64,000 bases of DNA from Nesterenkonia marinintestina (GTDB taxonomy: Bacteria > Actinomycetota > Actinomycetes > Actinomycetales > Micrococcaceae). Below are positions 1 through 8,924 of the stretch, piece by piece. Under the pieces are notes generated by a model. It was not told where the DNA came from and made no database searches. It worked only from the letters and a program-made list of their open reading frames with translations. The stretch is taken from the NCBI RefSeq assembly GCF_025420485.1, contig NZ_JAOEFD010000011.1:1-64000 (forward strand). Reading direction: 5' to 3'. The position numbers were made by a program, and so were the translations under genes. Each line of letters starts with the position of its first letter. Positions within the stretch are counted from its first letter, which is position 1.

Positions 1-65
1 CGCCGTATGTCGAAGCCCGGCGCACCCACGTAGGGGAGCGCCCGCCGGCTCACGGTCACCCCGCC

Positions 66-950
66 TCACCGTCCCGCGCGCAGCGGCACCGGCGGCTGAA
101 GGTGCCGCCGGGTGCGCAGCACGGCGAGCAGCCACCGCTGGGTCCGCTCCCAGGAGTGCCAGAGCTGTTCGTAGCCGAGCCGGTCGGTCATGAACCCCAG
201 CCCGCGGCTCTCGAAGTCCCGTCCCCGGTCGACGGCGATTTGGCTCGGAGAGGTGTGGAACGCCCGGCTGTCGGCCTCCAGGATCCAGGACCGACCGACC
301 AGCAGATCGACCCGGCCGACCCCCGGGATGAACACCTGGGGCTGCACGGGCACCCCGCGGCGCTGGAAGAACAGCCGCAGACGGGTCTCGGACCCCGACT
401 GCGCCAGCGGTGAGAAGTGCTGTGCGGCGCGGCGGGCACGCATGGGCACCGTGGCCAGCAGGTGCTCCGCTTCTGCCTGATCGAGTGCGCCTCGATTCAC
501 CGCCGATTCGAGGACGATGAGCCCGGTCTCCTCATCGTGGCGGTGGAGCACCTGCGCCACCGCGTCGGCCACCGGCAGCACCGCCGACCTGCAGACGGTC
601 ACCAGCCGGTGGAACTGCACTGCCCGCGGCGGGACGGTCGGGGACGGCGCACCGGGGTTCAGCGCCACGTGAAGGTCGGTCTGGTGGGGCACCCACAGTT
701 CGTGCAGCTCGCAGGCGCTCAGGCAGCCGAGACGTCCGCCCAGCTGCACGGCGCGCACCGCCGGCTCCGGCGAACGGCTCTCGGCGAACCACCCCCGGCT
801 GACTCGGTGCAGGCGTCCCTGCGACAGCAGCTCGGACACGTGCCTGCGCTCGACGCCCATCTGCGCCAGCTGACTTCTGGTGAACGGTCCCGGATTCTCC
901 ACGGGATCGACCCTGACATGCGGCCGCCCACCCCCGCTGAGGCGATCCAC
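66..950 (-). CDS. AbiEi-antitoxin-like / DUF559 endonuclease-fold protein
   Basis: 294-residue protein starting at a GTG. The N-terminal part (about residues 20-60: FTRSQLAQMGV...GRLHRVSRGWF) looks like the winged-helix domain of AbiEi-type antitoxins. The C-terminal part resembles the VSR/DUF559 restriction-endonuclease fold, with E189, D215 (GVGRVDLL) and E225-A-D227 placed as in the D...ExD active site. Such proteins are common and often multi-copy in high-GC actinobacteria, and their function is mostly unknown. A second member of the family lies at 13134-14177. It sits downstream of hisD on the same strand, separated by a long hairpin. No toxin partner is visible, so an antitoxin role is not supported. 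Nuclease activity is inferred from the fold only. Confidence 0.6.
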   Translation of the reverse strand: MDRLSGGGRPHVRVDPVENPGPFTRSQLAQMGVERRHVSELLSQGRLHRVSRGWFAESRSPEPAVRAVQLGGRLGCLSACELHELWVPHQTDLHVALNPGAPSPTVPPRAVQFHRLVTVCRSAVLPVADAVAQVLHRHDEETGLIVLESAVNRGALDQAEAEHLLATVPMRARRAAQHFSPLAQSGSETRLRLFFQRRGVPVQPQVFIPGVGRVDLLVGRSWILEADSRAFHTSPSQIAVDRGRDFESRGLGFMTDRLGYEQLWHSWERTQRWLLAVLRTRRHLQPPVPLRAGR

Positions 951-978
951 ACCCTTGTGGAAAACCTCTCAGACGATG

Positions 979-1041
979 CTCATCTATGAGGGCGGTTCGG
1001 GCTTCCCATATACGGAAGCCCGAACCACCCTCATAGATGAG
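979..1041. repeat. Long inverted repeat / hairpin downstream of hisD
   Basis: Two 28-base arms (979-1006 and 1014-1041) are complementary except for one position and enclose a 7-base loop, CATATAC. Each arm end is itself a small palindrome (CTCATCTATGAG on the left, CTCATAGATGAG on the right). Immediately next to it is a second small hairpin, GTGAC-TCG-GTCAC (1041-1053). It lies between the hisD stop and the start of the downstream minus-strand gene, so it may act as a terminator or attenuator, but no T-tract follows. Confidence 0.75.
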
Positions 1042-1068
1042 TGACTCGGTCACGCCCTGACACCAGGC

Positions 1069-2391
1069 TCACCCCGCCGAATCCCCCTCGAACCGGCACC
1101 TCACCGCGTCCCCGTGCGCCGGCAGACCCTCCGCCTCGGACAGCGCCGCCACATGCCCGGACACCTGCTCCAGACCCGCCCGGTCGTAGCGGATCACCTG
1201 CTGGGACCGCAGGAAGCTGGTCACGTTGAGCCCGGAGCTGTAGGCCGAGGCGCCTCCGGTGGGCAGCACGTGGTTGGATCCCGCGCAGTAGTCGCCCAGC
1301 GACACCGGGGAGAACGTGCCCAGGAAGATGGCCCCGGCGTTGCCGATCCGGTCCGCCCACACCTGGTCCTCGGCGGTCATGATCTCCAGGTGCTCGGCCC
1401 CGTAGGCCTCGGCGATCTCCGCGGCCTGCTCCAGCGAATCCACCACCAGCACCGCGGACTGCGCCCCGCTCAGCGAGGCCTTCACCCGCTCCGCGTGGCG
1501 CGTCTGCGCGGCCTGGTCGGCCACGTGTTCGAGCACGTCCTCGGCCAGGGTCATCGAATCGGTGACCAGCACGGCGGCGGCCAGCTCGTCATGCTCGGCC
1601 TGGGAGATCAGGTCGGCGGCGACCACCGAGGCGTCGGCGGTGGAGTCGGCGAGCACCATGATCTCCGTGGGTCCGGCCTCCGCGTCTATCCCGACGACGC
1701 CCTGCACCGCCCGTTTGGCGGTGGCCACGAAGATGTTCCCGGGCCCGGTGACCAGGTCGACCGGGTCCACCACGCGCAGCCCCTCCGCGTCCCGGGCGCC
1801 GAAGGCGAACATGCCCACGGCCTGGGCCCCGCCGACGGCGTAGACCTCCTCCACCCCGAGCAGCCTCGCGGCGGCCAGCACGGTCGGGTGCGGGTATCCG
1901 CCGAAGTCGGGCTGCGGGGGCGAGGCGATGGCGAGCGATTCGACCCCGGCCACCTGGGCGGGCACCACGTTCATCACCACCGAGGAGGGGTACACCGCCT
2001 GTCCGCCGGGCACGTACAGCCCCACCCTCCGGATGGCGGACCACCGGTTGACCACCACGGCCCCGGCCCCGAGTCGGACCTCGGAGGAATCGGGCAGCTG
2101 GGCGGTGTGGACTTCGCGGGCGCGGATGATGAGCTCGTCGAGCGCACTCCGGATCGCCGGGTCCAGCTCGGTCAGGGCTGAATCGAGGGCGCTCTGCGGG
2201 ACGCGCAGCGACGGCGGCCGCACCCCGTCGAACTGCTCGGAGAGGTCGAGCAGCGCCTCGGCTCCGCCGGTGCGCACGTGTTCGAGGATCGGCGCCACGG
2301 TCTCGGTGGTGGTGGCGATGTTCTGCTCCGGTCGCGGCAGCACCGAGGCGACGTCCGGGACGGTGCCGCGCAGGTCCTTCAGGGTGAGCAT
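1069..2391 (-). CDS. hisD: Histidinol dehydrogenase
   Basis: Catalyses the last two steps of histidine biosynthesis, oxidising L-histidinol to L-histidine with two NAD+ in the cytoplasm. The 440-residue length is normal for the family. Diagnostic segments are GGQAVYPSSVVMNVVPA, TGPGNIFVATAKR, QAEHDELA (metal and base region) and SLGDYCAGSNHVLPTGG. The ATG start is preceded by AGGAGG only three bases upstream. The gene stands alone here: hisC and hisB, which often follow hisD in actinobacteria, are not present, and the next gene downstream is a DUF559-like protein. It is divergent from the MscS channel gene. Confidence 0.97.
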   Translation of the reverse strand: MLTLKDLRGTVPDVASVLPRPEQNIATTTETVAPILEHVRTGGAEALLDLSEQFDGVRPPSLRVPQSALDSALTELDPAIRSALDELIIRAREVHTAQLPDSSEVRLGAGAVVVNRWSAIRRVGLYVPGGQAVYPSSVVMNVVPAQVAGVESLAIASPPQPDFGGYPHPTVLAAARLLGVEEVYAVGGAQAVGMFAFGARDAEGLRVVDPVDLVTGPGNIFVATAKRAVQGVVGIDAEAGPTEIMVLADSTADASVVAADLISQAEHDELAAAVLVTDSMTLAEDVLEHVADQAAQTRHAERVKASLSGAQSAVLVVDSLEQAAEIAEAYGAEHLEIMTAEDQVWADRIGNAGAIFLGTFSPVSLGDYCAGSNHVLPTGGASAYSSGLNVTSFLRSQQVIRYDRAGLEQVSGHVAALSEAEGLPAHGDAVRCRFEGDSAG

Positions 2392-2602
2392 GATCCTCCT
2401 GGGTCGGGTGGCGGCGCACGGTCGCGGCGGCGCACACCCCCATTCTCACTCATCGGTCCTCGTGGAGGAGACGTTCAGCGATCGATGGGAAGACATGTCA
2501 CGATGGTTCCGTCCGAGGCGCCGCCGTGTTCCCGCGCGGCCCGGGCCCGGAGAGTCAGACGCTCAGCCCGCCCCGGGCTGGGCAGGTGCCACAGGAGGTC
2601 GC

Positions 2603-4234
2603 GTGTTCTCAGCGCAGACGTCGACGTCGTCCGCCCCGCAGGATGATCCCTCCGAGCCGGCGGAGGAGGTCACCGACATCGTCGAGGAGAACGTCCCCGA
2701 CGGCGTCCAGGCCCTGATCGCCGAGGTCGGCCCGACGATGGGTCTGCTCATCGGGGTGGGGATCTCGGTGGTGTTCGCGTTCCTGGTGATGGTGGCTTCG
2801 GCGATCATCCTCAAGCAGATCTTCCGGAAGATGCCCAGCGCGCAGCGTGCGGTGAACCGGACCCGCATCCCGGCGTTCGTCACGGTGACGCTGATCGGTT
2901 CGCGGCTGACGCTGGGGATCGTCACCACTGATCATCAGGATGTCTGGTATCTGGTGTTCTCGTACGCGCTGCTGGTGTCGATCGTGGTGTGCGCGGCCTG
3001 GTGGGCGCTGCGGGTGGTGGGGATCGTGGAGGCGGTGGTCCTCTCGCGGTTCGCCGATGAGGAGAGGGTCGATGATCGTCGCAGCCGCCGGGTGCAGACC
3101 CAGGTCTCGCTGATCCGTCGGGTGATGTACGCGATCATCGTGACGATCGCGGTGGCCGCGGTGCTGCTGATGATCCCGCAGGTGCAGGCGCTCGGGGCGG
3201 GGCTGCTGGCCTCGGCCGGTGTGATCTCGGTGGTGGCGGGTCTGGCGGTCCAGTCGACGCTGACCAATGTGTTCGCCGGGGTGCAGCTGGCCTTCACCGA
3301 TGCGATCCGTGTGGGCGATGTGATCGTGATGGAGGACGTCTACGGGGTGGTGGAGGACATCACCCTGTCGGCGGTGGTGGTGAAGATCTGGGATGAGCGG
3401 CGGGTGATCTACCCGTCCAGCCACTTCACCACGGTGCCGTTCGAGAACTGGACGCGTGTGGGCACGGAGATGATGGGCACGGTGGATGTGGATCTGGACT
3501 TCCGCGCGCCGATGGATGAGATCCGTTCCCGGCTGAAGCGGCTGCTGAAGTCGACGACGCTGTGGGACGGCAAGGAGTATTCGGTGCAGGTCTCGAAGGC
3601 GGAGTCCGGGGTGCTGCAGGCCCGCTGCACGGTCTCGGCGCGGAATTCGGCGGATCTGTGGGATCTGCAGTGTCTGGTGCGTGAGGACATCGTGAACTTC
3701 CTGCGGCATGAGCATCCGCATGCGCTGCTGGCCACGCGGATGGTGATCGACTCCGGTGAGGAGGACCGCGACGGCCGGCTCTCGGTGCGCACCGGGCAGT
3801 TCGGTGCGGTGCCGGAGGACGGGGCGCGACGCTCGGAGGTCGACGGTTCGGGGCCGCACTACGAGGATTCTCTCGGTCGGTCCACGGACACTCGGGAGTT
3901 CCCGTCGACGTCGCATCCGGACACCGATGAGCATGAGTTCGTCCGCCGCTACGGCACGGCCGCGGAGCCGTCGGCGTATTCGGACGACCAGGACACTCCG
4001 CTGACCCGTGCGGGGGCGGGGGCCTCCCTGTTCACCGGGTCGATCAGTGCGGTGGAGCGCAATCGCGAGTTCGGCGGCCCGGGGGAGGATGCCTACCGGG
4101 AACGCCGTGAGTGGCTCGACGAGCACCACGGCACTGGGGAGATCGAGACCGCAGAGGTCTCAGAAGACGGCAACGACCGCGACGTCGACCGCACTCGCGG
4201 CACGGACGACGACGGCGTCAGCGGCCCGCGCTGA
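2603..4234 (+). CDS. MscS-family mechanosensitive ion channel
   Basis: Predicted membrane channel that releases solutes on hypo-osmotic shock. The start is chosen at GTG 2603 because AGGAGG lies four bases before it; this gives 543 residues. An upstream in-frame ATG at 2495 would add a low-complexity Arg/Pro-rich leader and has a weaker site. Hydrophobic segments occur at about residues 46-70, 115-147 and 175-192. The conserved pore helix follows (LGAGLLASAGVISVVAGLAVQS, about 198-219), then the MscS beta-domain motif FTDAIRVGDVIVMEDVYG (231-248). The last 150 or so residues are acidic and probably disordered. The 3' end overlaps the convergent SDR gene by 17 bases. Confidence 0.9.
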   Translation: MFSAQTSTSSAPQDDPSEPAEEVTDIVEENVPDGVQALIAEVGPTMGLLIGVGISVVFAFLVMVASAIILKQIFRKMPSAQRAVNRTRIPAFVTVTLIGSRLTLGIVTTDHQDVWYLVFSYALLVSIVVCAAWWALRVVGIVEAVVLSRFADEERVDDRRSRRVQTQVSLIRRVMYAIIVTIAVAAVLLMIPQVQALGAGLLASAGVISVVAGLAVQSTLTNVFAGVQLAFTDAIRVGDVIVMEDVYGVVEDITLSAVVVKIWDERRVIYPSSHFTTVPFENWTRVGTEMMGTVDVDLDFRAPMDEIRSRLKRLLKSTTLWDGKEYSVQVSKAESGVLQARCTVSARNSADLWDLQCLVREDIVNFLRHEHPHALLATRMVIDSGEEDRDGRLSVRTGQFGAVPEDGARRSEVDGSGPHYEDSLGRSTDTREFPSTSHPDTDEHEFVRRYGTAAEPSAYSDDQDTPLTRAGAGASLFTGSISAVERNREFGGPGEDAYRERREWLDEHHGTGEIETAEVSEDGNDRDVDRTRGTDDDGVSGPR

Positions 4235-5396
4235 TCGGCTGCCGGGCCGAGTCGCCCTCGGTTCCGGGCTGCGTCTCGCCGACCTGCGTCTGATCAGCGT
4301 GTGCGGCCCGGCGCGGCGGTCCGGGGAGCGAGATCCGCTTCGGCGCCGGAGCATCCGCCTTCGCGGCTGAGGCTGCGGCCTCCTGCTTCTGCGCCTGCTC
4401 GGCCTCCTGCTTCTCGGTCTTCTCCTGCTCCCGGGCGGCCTTCGCGGCGGCCTTCTCCTCGGCGCGGGCCTCCTTCTGAGCCTGGGCTTCGGCCTGCTTC
4501 GTCGCCTTGGCCTCGGCCTTCTCCGCCTTCCTGCGCTCCTTCTCGAGGCGCCGCCGTTCGGCAGGGGTCTGGAAGGCGCCGTCCGGTGCCGGGGAGGCGA
4601 CGTCGACCTGCTCGTCGGCGGCGACGGCGGCCGCGGAGTCCCGCTTGTTGTACGCCCAGCGCACCACGGAGTCGGGCATGACCTTCAGGGTGGCGGTCAC
4701 CGCCTGGTAGGTGCGGGAGGGGACGTGCACCTTGGCACCCTGCGCGTTCGCGGCCAGGCCCTCCCGGACGACGTCGTCGGCGTTGAGCCACATCCACCCC
4801 TTGGCGCGGTCGACGCTGATGCCCGACCGGCCGTGGAACTCGGTGCGCACCAGGCCGGGGCACAGTGCGGTGACGACGACGCCGTGGCGGGCCAGCTGCT
4901 CGTGCAGGGCTTCGGAGAAGTTGATGACGTAGGCCTTGGCCGCCGAGTAGGTGCCGGTGGAGGTGTACCCGGCCACCGAGGCGACGTTGATGATGCGCCC
5001 GCCGCGCTGCCGGCGCATGGTCTGGGCGGCGGTGTGGCACAGCTCCAGGGTGGTCTGCACGTGGAGGCGGAGGAGCTTGAGCTCGTCCTCCAGCTCGGTG
5101 TCGGCGAAGTCTCCGGCCAGCCCGTGGCCGGCGTTGTTGACCAGCAGGTGCACCGGCTGGGTGTGGTCGGCGAGCCGGTCGCGGACTGCGGCGACGCCGT
5201 CGTCGGTGGTCAGGTCGGCGACCAGCCGACGCGCTCGGATCCCGTACTGCGTGGTGAGCGTATGGGCCTGGGTGCGTAGCCTGTCGGCGTCGCGGGCGAC
5301 GAGGACCAGCTCGTAGCCCTGGGCTGCGAGCTGGCGGGCGAACGCGGCGCCCAGACCTGCAGTGGAACCGGTGATCAGAGCAGTGGGGAGAGCCAT
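4218..5396 (-). CDS. SDR-family oxidoreductase with charged C-terminal tail
   Basis: Classical short-chain dehydrogenase of the YqjQ/DltE-like type acting on an unknown substrate. The Rossmann motif TGSTAGLG is at residues 9-16 and NNAG is near residue 87. The catalytic triad is S140, Y150 and K154 (YSAAK). The start is set at ATG 5396 because MALPTALITGS is the usual family N-terminus; 13 extra in-frame codons exist upstream. Residues after about 280 form an extension of about 110 residues, very rich in Lys, Glu, Ala and Gln (about 280-346), probably a long helix or coiled coil. This tail is unusual for an SDR. The gene is convergent with the MscS channel. Confidence 0.88.
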   Translation of the reverse strand: MALPTALITGSTAGLGAAFARQLAAQGYELVLVARDADRLRTQAHTLTTQYGIRARRLVADLTTDDGVAAVRDRLADHTQPVHLLVNNAGHGLAGDFADTELEDELKLLRLHVQTTLELCHTAAQTMRRQRGGRIINVASVAGYTSTGTYSAAKAYVINFSEALHEQLARHGVVVTALCPGLVRTEFHGRSGISVDRAKGWMWLNADDVVREGLAANAQGAKVHVPSRTYQAVTATLKVMPDSVVRWAYNKRDSAAAVAADEQVDVASPAPDGAFQTPAERRRLEKERRKAEKAEAKATKQAEAQAQKEARAEEKAAAKAAREQEKTEKQEAEQAQKQEAAASAAKADAPAPKRISLPGPPRRAAHADQTQVGETQPGTEGDSARQPISAGR

Positions 5397-5581
5397 GCCT
5401 CCATGGTAGATCGGAGGGCGTGTGATGTGGCACACGACGCACAGGTTTCCGCCCCTCGAATTGCTTCGAATCTTCAGCGTTTCCGGTGGTCAGGAAGCTT
5501 TGAGGGTGCTGTGCCTATCCTGGGTGTCCGCCTCGCGGACGGGTGCGGGCGGGCGGTGGAACGGGCGGCGAAGGAGGACGC

Positions 5582-5989
5582 ATGCGGTGGCAGAGACGGG
5601 TGGAATGGGGCCGGACGGAGCTGGCTCAGAATCAGTGGGCGGTGTTGGAGGGGCAGATCGACGCCCCGGACATCGGCGCCGCGGAGCAGGTGCTCGACGA
5701 GCTCACGGGGTTCATGGAGCCCTTCCGCGCCGACGTGGAGGGTCGGCCGCTGGCCGGGGACTCCGACGGGCAGCTGGCGGTGGTGCGGCGCCGGGCGGAC
5801 GACCGGCGCGGCCGGAAGGTCCTCTCGGTGTGGTTCCTCGCCGCGGGACCGGTGGGTCAGTGGACCCCGCACGCCTTCGACCGGCTGGCCTCGGCCACCG
5901 GTGAGCTGGTGGACGGGCTGATGGCCGAAGGGGTGCAGATCGATGAGATCCGGTGGATCGAGCACCCCTACGTGGAGCGGCCGTTCTGA
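5582..5989 (+). CDS. Conserved hypothetical protein
   Basis: 135-residue protein that I do not recognise. The start is the ATG at 5582, preceded by AAGGAGG with a four-base gap. The sequence is soluble-looking, with no signal peptide or membrane segment. It contains a Trp-rich N-terminus (MRWQRRVEWGRTELAQNQW) and ends in WIEHPYVERPF. It stands alone between the divergent SDR gene and the convergent MBL-fold gene. Strong ribosome-binding site and codon pattern support expression. Confidence 0.75.
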   Translation: MRWQRRVEWGRTELAQNQWAVLEGQIDAPDIGAAEQVLDELTGFMEPFRADVEGRPLAGDSDGQLAVVRRRADDRRGRKVLSVWFLAAGPVGQWTPHAFDRLASATGELVDGLMAEGVQIDEIRWIEHPYVERPF

Positions 5990-6017
5990 GTCGGGTGCGG
6001 GGCTCGCACCCTGGGGC

Positions 6018-6878
6018 TCACAGCTCGCCGAGGCGGTGCAGGTGGTCGACTTGGGCGCCGATGATCTTCGCGGTGACGACGGAGCCGGCGGGTACGCTCT
6101 CGCCGTAGATGAGTGCGGCGAGCTGTTCGTGGTCGGTGTCCGGGCCGTGGGTGCGCAGCAGCTCCCGGACCTGGTCGAGCCGGTCGTGGCGGTGCTGCAG
6201 GTACTGGGCGACGACGTCGCCGAGGCTGTCGAGCCGGGGTCCGTGGGCGGGAAGCACGGCGGCGTCGTCGCCGTGGACGCGCAGGCGCTGCAGGCTCTCC
6301 AGGTAGTCGGTGAGCGTGCCGTCGGGGAAGTCGAGCATGGTGGTGCCGCGGCCGAGGATGGTGTCTCCGGTGAGCATGGCGCCGGCGTCGTCGGGGTCGG
6401 CGTCGGAGGTGCGGTCGGGGGCGATCCACAGGCAGATGGAGTCGGCGGTGTGGCCGGGGGTGTGGATGACCTCCACGGTGCGTGAGCCGGTCTGCAGGGT
6501 CTCGCCGTCGATCAGCGGCGCGGGGTCGGCGGCGGTGACGTCGTCGGTGCTGTCGGGCGCGGCGTCGGGTGCTGTGTCGGGCGCGGGCCGGCACTGCTCG
6601 GCGTCGAATCCGCGCACCGGTGCGCCGAACCGGGCGGCGAACGCCTCGGCGGCGCCGGTGTGGTCCCGGTGGCGGTGGGTGACCAGGATCTGGGTCACGC
6701 GGCGTTCGCCGACCACCTCGGCGACGGCGTCGAGGTGCTGGGGGTGCCCGTCGGGGCCCGGGTCGACCAGCACGACGTCGTCGTCGCCGGTGCCCAGCAC
6801 GTAGGTCAGGGTCCCCTCCAGGGTCATGGGGGAGGGGTTGTCGCACAGGATGCTCCGTGCCCACTCGGTGGTCCGCAT
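6018..6878 (-). CDS. MBL-fold metallo-hydrolase (LACTB2/glyoxalase II-like)
   Basis: 286-residue metallo-beta-lactamase-fold hydrolase, probably binding two zinc or iron ions. The metal motif THRHRDH is at residues 67-73 (H68, H70, D72, H73), followed by HTPGHTADS and a GDTILGRG metal ligand segment. The C-terminal YLQHRHDRLDQV region resembles the LACTB2 winged-helix-like tail. Residues of about 93-125 form an Asp/Ala/Pro-rich insertion not typical of the family. The substrate is unknown; thioesters or RNA are both known for related enzymes. The gene is divergent from the glutathionyl-hydroquinone reductase homologue across an interval with interlaced inverted repeats. Confidence 0.88.
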   Translation of the reverse strand: MRTTEWARSILCDNPSPMTLEGTLTYVLGTGDDDVVLVDPGPDGHPQHLDAVAEVVGERRVTQILVTHRHRDHTGAAEAFAARFGAPVRGFDAEQCRPAPDTAPDAAPDSTDDVTAADPAPLIDGETLQTGSRTVEVIHTPGHTADSICLWIAPDRTSDADPDDAGAMLTGDTILGRGTTMLDFPDGTLTDYLESLQRLRVHGDDAAVLPAHGPRLDSLGDVVAQYLQHRHDRLDQVRELLRTHGPDTDHEQLAALIYGESVPAGSVVTAKIIGAQVDHLHRLGEL

Positions 6879-6889
6879 GCCACCACCCT

Positions 6890-6945
6890 ATGACCCGCCG
6901 GAAGTGAGGACACCAGCCGCACTGTCGGCGGGTCATCTCACTTCC
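6890..6945. repeat. Interlaced inverted repeats in a divergent promoter region
   Basis: Two inverted repeats are interleaved in the order A-B-A'-B'. A is ATGACCCGCCG (6890-6900) and A' is CGGCGGGTCAT (6926-6936). B is GGAAGTGAG (6900-6908) and B' is CTCACTTCC (6937-6945). In RNA this order would allow a pseudoknot or two mutually exclusive hairpins; in DNA it could form operators between the two divergent genes. Confidence 0.7.
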
Positions 6946-6985
6946 ACCTGGTCACGCGGGCACGTGACCGCCGTAGGCTGGGGGT

Positions 6986-8083
6986 ATGAGCAGCGAACAG
7001 CACTCCACCAAGGGCGCCTATGTGACCGGGGGAGAGTTCACCCGGGACACGAACTACATCGAGGATCGGGTGGTCGCCGACGTCGACGCCGTCCGCGCCG
7101 CACCCACCGAGGAGTCCTCGAAGATCGGGGACCCGCACATGCAGGGCCTCACCGAGGGTGCGGAGGCCTGGCCCGTGGAGCCGGGCCGCTACCGCCTCGT
7201 CGCCGCCCGCGCCTGCCCGTGGGCGCACCGCTCCATCATCATCCGCCGCCTGCTCGGGCTGGAGGACGCCATCTCCTTGGCCACCCCGGGTCCGGTGCAC
7301 GACGCACGCTCCTGGACCTTCGACCTCACCGAGGGCGGTCGGGATCCGGTGCTGGGCACCGAGCGGCTCCAGGAGAACTACTTCGCCCGGTTCCCCGACT
7401 ACCCGCGCGGGATCACGGTGCCCGCACTGGTGGACGTCCCCTCCGGCGGGGTGGTCACCAACAACTACCCGCAGCTGACCTTCGACCTCTCCACCCAGTG
7501 GCGGGCCCACCACCGGGAGGGTGCTCCAGACCTGATCCCCGACGACGCCGTGGAGGAGATGCTGCCCCTGATCCGGTTCATCTTCACCGAGGTCAACAAC
7601 GGGGTCTACCGCTCCGGGTTCGCCGGGGACCAGTCCGCCTATGAGGACGCCTACGACCGCCTGTGGTCCGCGCTGGACAAGCTGGAGGAGCGGCTGGGTG
7701 AGTCCCGGTATCTGATGGGTGATCACGTCACTGAGGTCGACGTCCGGCTGTTCACCACTCTGGTCCGCTTCGACCCCGTCTACCACGGGCACTTCAAGTG
7801 CAACCGTCAGAAGCTGACGGAGATGCCGAACCTGTGGGGCTATGCCCGGGACCTGTTCCAGACCCCGGGCTTCGGGGACACGGTCGACTTCGAGCAGATC
7901 AAGCGTCATTACTACGAGGTCCACGAGGATGTGAACCCCACCCAGGTGGTGCCGAAGGGCCCTGAGCTGGGGTCTTGGCTCGGTGAGCACGGGCGGGAGC
8001 GTCTGGGCGGTTCGCCGTTCGCCGAGGGCGCCTCGGCCCCGGGGCCGGTCCGTGCGGGTGAACAGGTACCCGGGATAGTCTGA
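6986..8083 (+). CDS. Glutathionyl-hydroquinone reductase-family protein (YqjG/ECM4)
   Basis: Member of the Xi-class GST family that reduces glutathionyl-(hydro)quinones by thiol transfer. The nucleophile is C77 in the RACPWAHRS motif. The C-terminal helical domain has the family signatures NNGVYRSGFA and FDPVYHGHFKCN. At 365 residues it is the usual length or slightly longer. Actinobacteria usually make mycothiol instead of glutathione, so the physiological thiol is probably mycothiol; this is inference. The gene is monocistronic or leads into the GDSL hydrolase 36 bases downstream. Confidence 0.92.
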   Translation: MSSEQHSTKGAYVTGGEFTRDTNYIEDRVVADVDAVRAAPTEESSKIGDPHMQGLTEGAEAWPVEPGRYRLVAARACPWAHRSIIIRRLLGLEDAISLATPGPVHDARSWTFDLTEGGRDPVLGTERLQENYFARFPDYPRGITVPALVDVPSGGVVTNNYPQLTFDLSTQWRAHHREGAPDLIPDDAVEEMLPLIRFIFTEVNNGVYRSGFAGDQSAYEDAYDRLWSALDKLEERLGESRYLMGDHVTEVDVRLFTTLVRFDPVYHGHFKCNRQKLTEMPNLWGYARDLFQTPGFGDTVDFEQIKRHYYEVHEDVNPTQVVPKGPELGSWLGEHGRERLGGSPFAEGASAPGPVRAGEQVPGIV

Positions 8084-8119
8084 GGGCTGGACACCCCACC
8101 GGTCAGGAGGAGAGCCCGC

Positions 8120-8914
8120 ATGTCGAGGACCGATGAGCTGGAACGGAAGTTCACCCGACGATTCGTCGCCGTGGGTGATTCCTTCACCGAAGGCGTCGGT
8201 GACATCGACCCGTCGAGCCCCAACGACGTCCGCGGCTGGGCCGACCGCGTCGCCGCGCAGCTGATGAGCAACGACCCGTCGTGGGGTTATGCGAACATCG
8301 CGATCCGCGGGAAGAAGCTCGAGCAGGTCATCGATGAGCAGCTGCACGCCGCCATCGACCTGAAGCCGACGCTGCTGACCTTCTACGCCGGCGGCAACGA
8401 CATCATCCGGCCCACCGTGGACCTGGAACGGCTGATGGCCCGGTATCGGGCGGCGGTGAAGAAGCTGCGGGAGGAGACCGATGCGCAGATCCTGCTGTTC
8501 ACCGGGTTCGACTCCGCCAAGGCGCCGATCTTCAACATGACCCGCGGGCGCACCGCGATCTACAACGAGCATGTGCGCAAGGTCGCCGAGGACCTGGACT
8601 GCGGGATCGTCGACTTCTGGAACATGAAGCGGCTGCAGGACTGGGCGTTCTGGGATGTGGACCGCCTGCACCTGGGCATCGCCGGGCACACGCTGATGGC
8701 CAAGGAGGTGCTGCGGGTGCTCGGTGAGACCGACGAGATCGACGACCCGGAGCTCGACGCCATGCCGGCGGTCTCCCTGTTCGACCGCACGAGGGAGAAC
8801 ATCACCTGGGGTCGGGACCACTTCTACCCGTGGCTGAAGCGCCGGGCCACCCGCACCTCCTCGGGTGACGGGATGTCCCCGAAGTACCCGCAGCTCACCG
8901 ACAAGGTCTGGTGA
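8120..8914 (+). CDS. SGNH/GDSL-family hydrolase
   Basis: 264-residue esterase or lipase-like protein. Block I is FVAVGDSFTEG with the nucleophile S21, the GGND block III is YAGGNDIIRP, and the catalytic DxxH block is WDVDRLHLG. There is no signal peptide, so it is probably cytoplasmic. The start has AGGAGG nearby (GGTCAGGAGGAGAGCCCGC then ATG). It is followed 10 bases later by an ATP-grasp ligase, and the pair probably forms one transcript. The substrate is not evident. Confidence 0.9.
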   Translation: MSRTDELERKFTRRFVAVGDSFTEGVGDIDPSSPNDVRGWADRVAAQLMSNDPSWGYANIAIRGKKLEQVIDEQLHAAIDLKPTLLTFYAGGNDIIRPTVDLERLMARYRAAVKKLREETDAQILLFTGFDSAKAPIFNMTRGRTAIYNEHVRKVAEDLDCGIVDFWNMKRLQDWAFWDVDRLHLGIAGHTLMAKEVLRVLGETDEIDDPELDAMPAVSLFDRTRENITWGRDHFYPWLKRRATRTSSGDGMSPKYPQLTDKVW

Positions 8915-8924
8915 GCCCGGGCCC

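Noticed and set aside
1-65. Gene fragment at the left edge
   Set aside because: Too short to assign a frame; nothing in it can be supported.
1928-2602. N-terminal extension of the MscS channel frame back to 1928
   Set aside because: That part overlaps hisD antisense and only reflects the GC-rich complement; GTG 2603 has a near-perfect ribosome site.
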